From Ruminococcaceae bacterium UBA737 (lineage in GTDB: Bacteria; Bacillota; Clostridia; Oscillospirales; Acutalibacteraceae), in contig DBKZ01000028.1 of the NCBI GenBank assembly GCA_002297415.1, positions 1-17,535 of the forward strand: a DNA stretch of 17,535 nt, given 5' to 3'. A model generated the notes under the pieces. It ran no database searches, was not told the origin of the DNA, and saw nothing but the letters and a program-made list of their open reading frames with translations. The position numbers and the translations under genes were made by a program. Positions within the stretch are counted from its first letter, which is position 1. Each line of letters begins with the position of its first letter. Shown in pieces: positions 14,787 through 17,535 of this stretch.

Positions 14787-15618
14787 CGGATATCTTATAA
14801 TAAGCGATATTGACGGGACCTTGCTTGATAACGGCTTTCTTCCCGAGCAAAACTGTGAAAAAATCCGCTATTTTATTGAAAACGGCGGAAGGTTTTCGCT
14901 TTCTACAGGCAGGGTAATAAAGGCGGTTTCATCGGTTACCGATAAAATAAAAAATATTTCTCCATCGATTTTTGCAAACGGAGCAATGATCTATGATTTG
15001 TCCGAAAAAAAGATTTTGTTTGAGGACAATATCAGTCCGGAGGGGCATAAATTCACCGCGGACATAATTAAAAAATATCCCGAAATCGGGCTTGAAATCC
15101 ATTCGGGCGATAGGATTTTTGCCTTTAATAAAAATTCGGAAAACGACGATCATGAAAAGTACGAGGGCTTTGAGTCCGAAACGGCGGATTTTGAATATGC
15201 CGACAGTCTTTCATGGTCAAAGGTAATATTTTTAGCTAAGGATGAGGATAATCCAAAGCTTGAAAATCAAATGCAAAAAGCGCCGAAAAGCTGTACGCTT
15301 CTTCGAAGCGCCGCAACGGTTTTAGGCCGAAAGCGGCATTATTTCGAATTTGTAAGCGCCAATGCCTCAAAAGCGGCGGCGGCAAAAAAGCTTTGCGGTA
15401 TTTTAAATATAAGCGAAGAGAAATGCTGTGCAGTCGGCGATTATTATAATGACCTTGAAATGCTTAAACAGTTTAATTTAAGCGGAGCGCCGGCGGAAGC
15501 GCCCGACGATATAAAAAATAATGCCAAATTTATTCTTTGCAGCGTAAAGCTCGGCGCAGTTGCCGATTTTATAGAAAAAATTGAAAATCATATCAAAATA
15601 AAGAAAGGAAGCAAATGA
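14773..15618 (+). CDS. Cof-type HAD-superfamily phosphatase
   Basis: A cytoplasmic phosphatase of the Cof/YidA subfamily of haloacid-dehalogenase-like hydrolases, about 281 residues. Motif I is SDIDGTLLDN with nucleophile Asp12 and acid/base Asp14. Motif II is probably SLSTGRV. Motif IV is GDYYNDLEML with Asp223 and Asp227. A C2-type cap lies between. Substrates of this family are usually sugar phosphates, phosphorylated cofactors or nucleotides and cannot be predicted here. The ATG at 14773 (AGAGGAA ten bases upstream, 14-base overlap with the preceding gene) gives MPIFDGYLIISDIDG, a normal family start. A start at 14668 would add 35 unrelated residues inside the preceding gene. The stop overlaps the transketolase start (ATGA). 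Confidence 0.9.
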   Translation: MPIFDGYLIISDIDGTLLDNGFLPEQNCEKIRYFIENGGRFSLSTGRVIKAVSSVTDKIKNISPSIFANGAMIYDLSEKKILFEDNISPEGHKFTADIIKKYPEIGLEIHSGDRIFAFNKNSENDDHEKYEGFESETADFEYADSLSWSKVIFLAKDEDNPKLENQMQKAPKSCTLLRSAATVLGRKRHYFEFVSANASKAAAAKKLCGILNISEEKCCAVGDYYNDLEMLKQFNLSGAPAEAPDDIKNNAKFILCSVKLGAVADFIEKIENHIKIKKGSK

Positions 15619-16451
15619 TGGACAGTTTAAAAAAGAAAGAGCTTATGAAACAAGCAACCGATGTAAGGATAGGAATAATCGAGGGCGTGCATGCCGCAAA
15701 ATCGGGCCACCCCGGAGGCTCGCTTTCGATAGCCGAAATTCTTACATACCTTTATTTTGAATATATGAATATCGACCCCGAAAATCCAAAGGATGAAAAC
15801 CGCGACCGTTTTGTTTTATCAAAGGGTCATGCGGCTCCCGCGCTTTACAGCGTTCTTGCAAACCGCGGATATTTTGATGTCTCATTGCTTAAAACGCTCC
15901 GCCATATCGGCTCCTTTTTGCAGGGACATCCTGATATGAAGCATATCCCCGGAGTTGATATGTCGAGCGGGTCTTTGGGACAGGGCATTTCCGCCGCCTG
16001 CGGAATGGCGCTTTCGGCTAAGCATTTTAAAAACAACTTCAAGGTGTTCACAATTTTAGGCGACGGCGAGCTTGAAGAAGGTCAGGTCTGGGAAGCGGCA
16101 ATGTTCGCGGGAAATAAGGGACTTGATAATCTTACCGCGTTTATCGACCTTAACAATCTCCAGATTGACGGAACTATTGACGAGGTAAATTCCGCAAAGC
16201 CCGTTGACAAAAAATTCGAAGCTTTTAACTGGCATACAATTACAATTGACGGACACGATTTCGAGCAGATAGAAGCCGCTTTAAAGGAAGCCGAAACCGT
16301 AAATAAGCCTGTTGCGATTATCGCAAATACCGTAAAGGGCAAGGGCGTTTCATTTATGGAAAATCAGGTTTCTTGGCACGGCAGCGCTCCAAATGACGAG
16401 CAGTATGAAACCGCAATGAACGAGCTTAAGGCTTATAAGGCCGCGCTTTAA
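15615..16451 (+). CDS. tkt: Transketolase, N-terminal (TPP-binding) subunit
   Basis: N-terminal half of a split transketolase, 278 residues. With the next gene it moves two-carbon units between sugar phosphates in the non-oxidative pentose phosphate pathway, using thiamine diphosphate and a divalent metal. Visible features are KSGHPGGSLS (29-38), LSKGHAAPALY (69-79, His72), and the thiamine-diphosphate motif from GDG at 149-151 to Asn180-Asn181 (GDGELEEGQVWE...LNN). The start is a double ATG; the one at 15615 overlaps the previous stop, while 15618 has the more comfortable distance from AAAGGAAG. The two starts differ by a single residue. The C-terminal subunit follows after 15 bases. Confidence 0.95.
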   Translation: MMDSLKKKELMKQATDVRIGIIEGVHAAKSGHPGGSLSIAEILTYLYFEYMNIDPENPKDENRDRFVLSKGHAAPALYSVLANRGYFDVSLLKTLRHIGSFLQGHPDMKHIPGVDMSSGSLGQGISAACGMALSAKHFKNNFKVFTILGDGELEEGQVWEAAMFAGNKGLDNLTAFIDLNNLQIDGTIDEVNSAKPVDKKFEAFNWHTITIDGHDFEQIEAALKEAETVNKPVAIIANTVKGKGVSFMENQVSWHGSAPNDEQYETAMNELKAYKAAL

Positions 16452-16460
16452 AAGGAGGGG
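16451..16460 (+). promoter_or_regulatory. Strong ribosome binding site of the transketolase C subunit
   Basis: AAAGGAGGGG, six bases before the ATG at 16467, is the closest match to the full anti-Shine-Dalgarno sequence in the window. It would ensure good translation of the second subunit, independent of coupling. Confidence 0.75.
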
Positions 16461-16466
16461 AAATTT

Positions 16467-17414
16467 ATGTCAGAAGTTAAAACAGTTGCAACCCGCGCCG
16501 CTTACGGCGAGGCTCTTGTGGAATTAGGAAAAGAAAGAGACGATTTCGTAGTTCTTGACGCAGACCTTGCGGCGGCTACTCAGACGGGTAAATTCAAAAA
16601 GGAATTCCCCGAAAGATTTTATGACTGCGGAATAGCAGAGCAGAATATGATGGGAATTGCTGCGGGAATTGCCGCTACAGGCAGAAAGGTGTTTGCAAGC
16701 TCCTTTGCCATGTTTGCCGCAGGCAGAGCCTTTGAGCAGGTAAGAAATTCAATAGGCTATCCGCATCTTAATGTAATTATCGGCGCCACCCATGCGGGAA
16801 TATCCGTCGGAGAGGACGGCGCAACCCACCAGTGCAACGAAGATATCGCTTTGATGCGCACTATCCCCGGAATGACCGTTATAAACCCTGCCGACGCAAC
16901 AGAGGCAAAGCTCGCTGTAAGAGCCGCGCTTGATAATGACGGACCTGTTTATTTGAGATTCGGCAGACTTGCAACTCCCGTAATTTTCGGGGACGATTAT
17001 AAGTTCGAAATAGGTAAGGGCGTAACCTTAAGAGACGGCACCGATGTAACCTTAATCGCAACCGGACTTATGGTAAATGAGGCGCTTATCGCGCATGAAA
17101 TCCTTAAAAATGAGGGTATCAGCGCAAGAGTTATAAATATCGCTACTATTAAACCGCTTGATAATGAAATCGTCTTAAAAGCGGCAAAGGAAACAGGCGC
17201 TATCGTTACTGCGGAGGAGCATTCGGTTATCGGAGGCTTGGGAAGCGCAGTAAGCGAGCTTACAGCCGAGAATTACCCCGTTCCCGTAGTCAAACTCGGA
17301 GTTTACGATACCTTCGGACACTCGGGCCCTGCCGTAAAGCTTCTTGACGAGTTCGGACTCAGAGCCGAAAACATCGCCGAAAAGGCAAAAGCCGCTTTAA
17401 AGCTTAAAAAATAA
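16467..17414 (+). CDS. tkt: Transketolase, C-terminal (pyrimidine-binding) subunit
   Basis: C-terminal half of the split transketolase, 315 residues. It supplies the pyrimidine-binding domain and the C-terminal domain. Glu58 in DCGIAEQNM is the conserved glutamate that activates the thiamine ring. Other marks are LDADLAAATQT, VFASSFAMFAAGRAFEQVRN, the HAGISVGEDGATHQ loop and the C-terminal segment AEEHSVIGGLGSAVSE. Related proteins include DXS and the E1 beta subunit, but the paired 278 + 315 residue arrangement and GEDGATHQ point to transketolase. It is the last gene of the operon, and a strong terminator follows 11 bases after the stop. Confidence 0.95.
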   Translation: MSEVKTVATRAAYGEALVELGKERDDFVVLDADLAAATQTGKFKKEFPERFYDCGIAEQNMMGIAAGIAATGRKVFASSFAMFAAGRAFEQVRNSIGYPHLNVIIGATHAGISVGEDGATHQCNEDIALMRTIPGMTVINPADATEAKLAVRAALDNDGPVYLRFGRLATPVIFGDDYKFEIGKGVTLRDGTDVTLIATGLMVNEALIAHEILKNEGISARVINIATIKPLDNEIVLKAAKETGAIVTAEEHSVIGGLGSAVSELTAENYPVPVVKLGVYDTFGHSGPAVKLLDEFGLRAENIAEKAKAALKLKK

Positions 17415-17425
17415 TAAATTATTTA

Positions 17426-17472
17426 AAAAAGATGTCCTGCGGACTAAAAAAGCAGGACATCTTTTTGTTTTT
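17426..17472 (+). terminator. Rho-independent terminator, possibly bidirectional
   Basis: A perfect 15-bp stem pairs 17426-17440 (AAAAAGATGTCCTGC) with 17452-17466, with an 11-base loop and a T-rich run (TTTTTGTTTTT) that starts inside the stem. It ends the long plus-strand operon. The A-run before the stem means the minus strand also reads as hairpin plus T-run, so it could stop transcripts arriving from the right as well. Confidence 0.92.
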
Positions 17473-17493
17473 GAAATATTAAAAGTCATTTTG

Positions 17494-17535
17494 CCTCCCT
17501 TGCCTAAAGGGAGGGCGGACCGCGGTCACGCGGTG
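17494..17535. repeat. Partial second copy of the palindromic repeat family, cut by the window end
   Basis: Stem 17494-17501/17507-17514 (CCTCCCTT with AAGGGAGG) is followed by stem 17519-17524/17529-17534 (ACCGCG with CGCGGT, loop GTCA). The order of pyrimidine arm, purine arm and then a GC-rich hairpin matches 401-425 and 453-507 of the element at the left of the window, although the actual bases differ. The element continues beyond the window, so its terminal repeat cannot be checked. Confidence 0.55.

Overview
The window reads as a housekeeping stretch of chromosome from an AT-leaning Firmicute, most likely a gut-type Clostridia (Oscillospiraceae/Ruminococcaceae-like). This rests on gene content and order (miaB-ricA-mutS-mutL, ylmE-sepF-ylmH-divIVA-lspA-ylyB), AGGAGG-type ribosome binding sites, SepF and DivIVA, a split two-subunit transketolase, a DUF6809-like small protein, and the pyrimidine/purine-rich palindromic repeats common in these genomes. 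The exact species cannot be read from the sequence alone.

Layout. Positions 3-257 encode a small DUF6809-like protein. Positions 258-539 hold no gene; they contain a chain of hairpins bounded by 9-bp terminal inverted repeats (295-518), a non-coding palindromic or MITE-like element, followed by three TATCTAA heptamers that run into the end of the next gene. Positions 540-1976 (minus strand) encode a membrane-anchored phosphoglycerol transferase of the OpgB/LtaS sulfatase family. Positions 1977-2127 are a divergent intergenic region with one sigma-A-type promoter on each strand.

From 2128 to 17414 there are 14 genes on the plus strand, tightly packed (gaps of 38 nt or less, or short overlaps), with no internal terminator seen. 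They look like one long transcription unit closed by a strong intrinsic terminator at 17426-17472. In order: miaB, a RicA/YlbF-family gene, mutS, mutL, miaA, an HlyD-like membrane protein, a YggS/YlmE PLP protein, sepF, ylmH, divIVA, lspA, an RluD-type pseudouridine synthase, a Cof-type HAD phosphatase, and the N- and C-terminal halves of transketolase. A second copy of the palindromic repeat family begins right after the terminator and is cut by the window end.

How the genes fit together. MiaA and MiaB catalyse successive steps of A37 modification in tRNA (i6A, then ms2i6A). They bracket mutS and mutL (mismatch recognition and nicking) and a RicA-like protein whose C-terminal cysteines could hold an Fe-S cluster. 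The middle block is the distal part of the division cluster: SepF tethers FtsZ to the membrane, DivIVA marks curved membrane, YlmH is an S4-domain ribosome-associated factor, and YlmE is a PLP-homeostasis protein. LspA matures lipoproteins, and the RluD-like enzyme modifies 23S rRNA. The last three genes are metabolic. Compared with Bacillus subtilis, cotE, ylmD, ylmG and ileS are missing from the corresponding positions, and an HlyD-like gene sits where ylmD would be. I found no mobile gene cassette, defence system, CRISPR array, tRNA or rRNA. The most distinctive items are the repeat elements at the two edges, the HlyD-like gene without a transporter partner, the cysteine tail of the RicA-like protein, and the joining of two conserved clusters.
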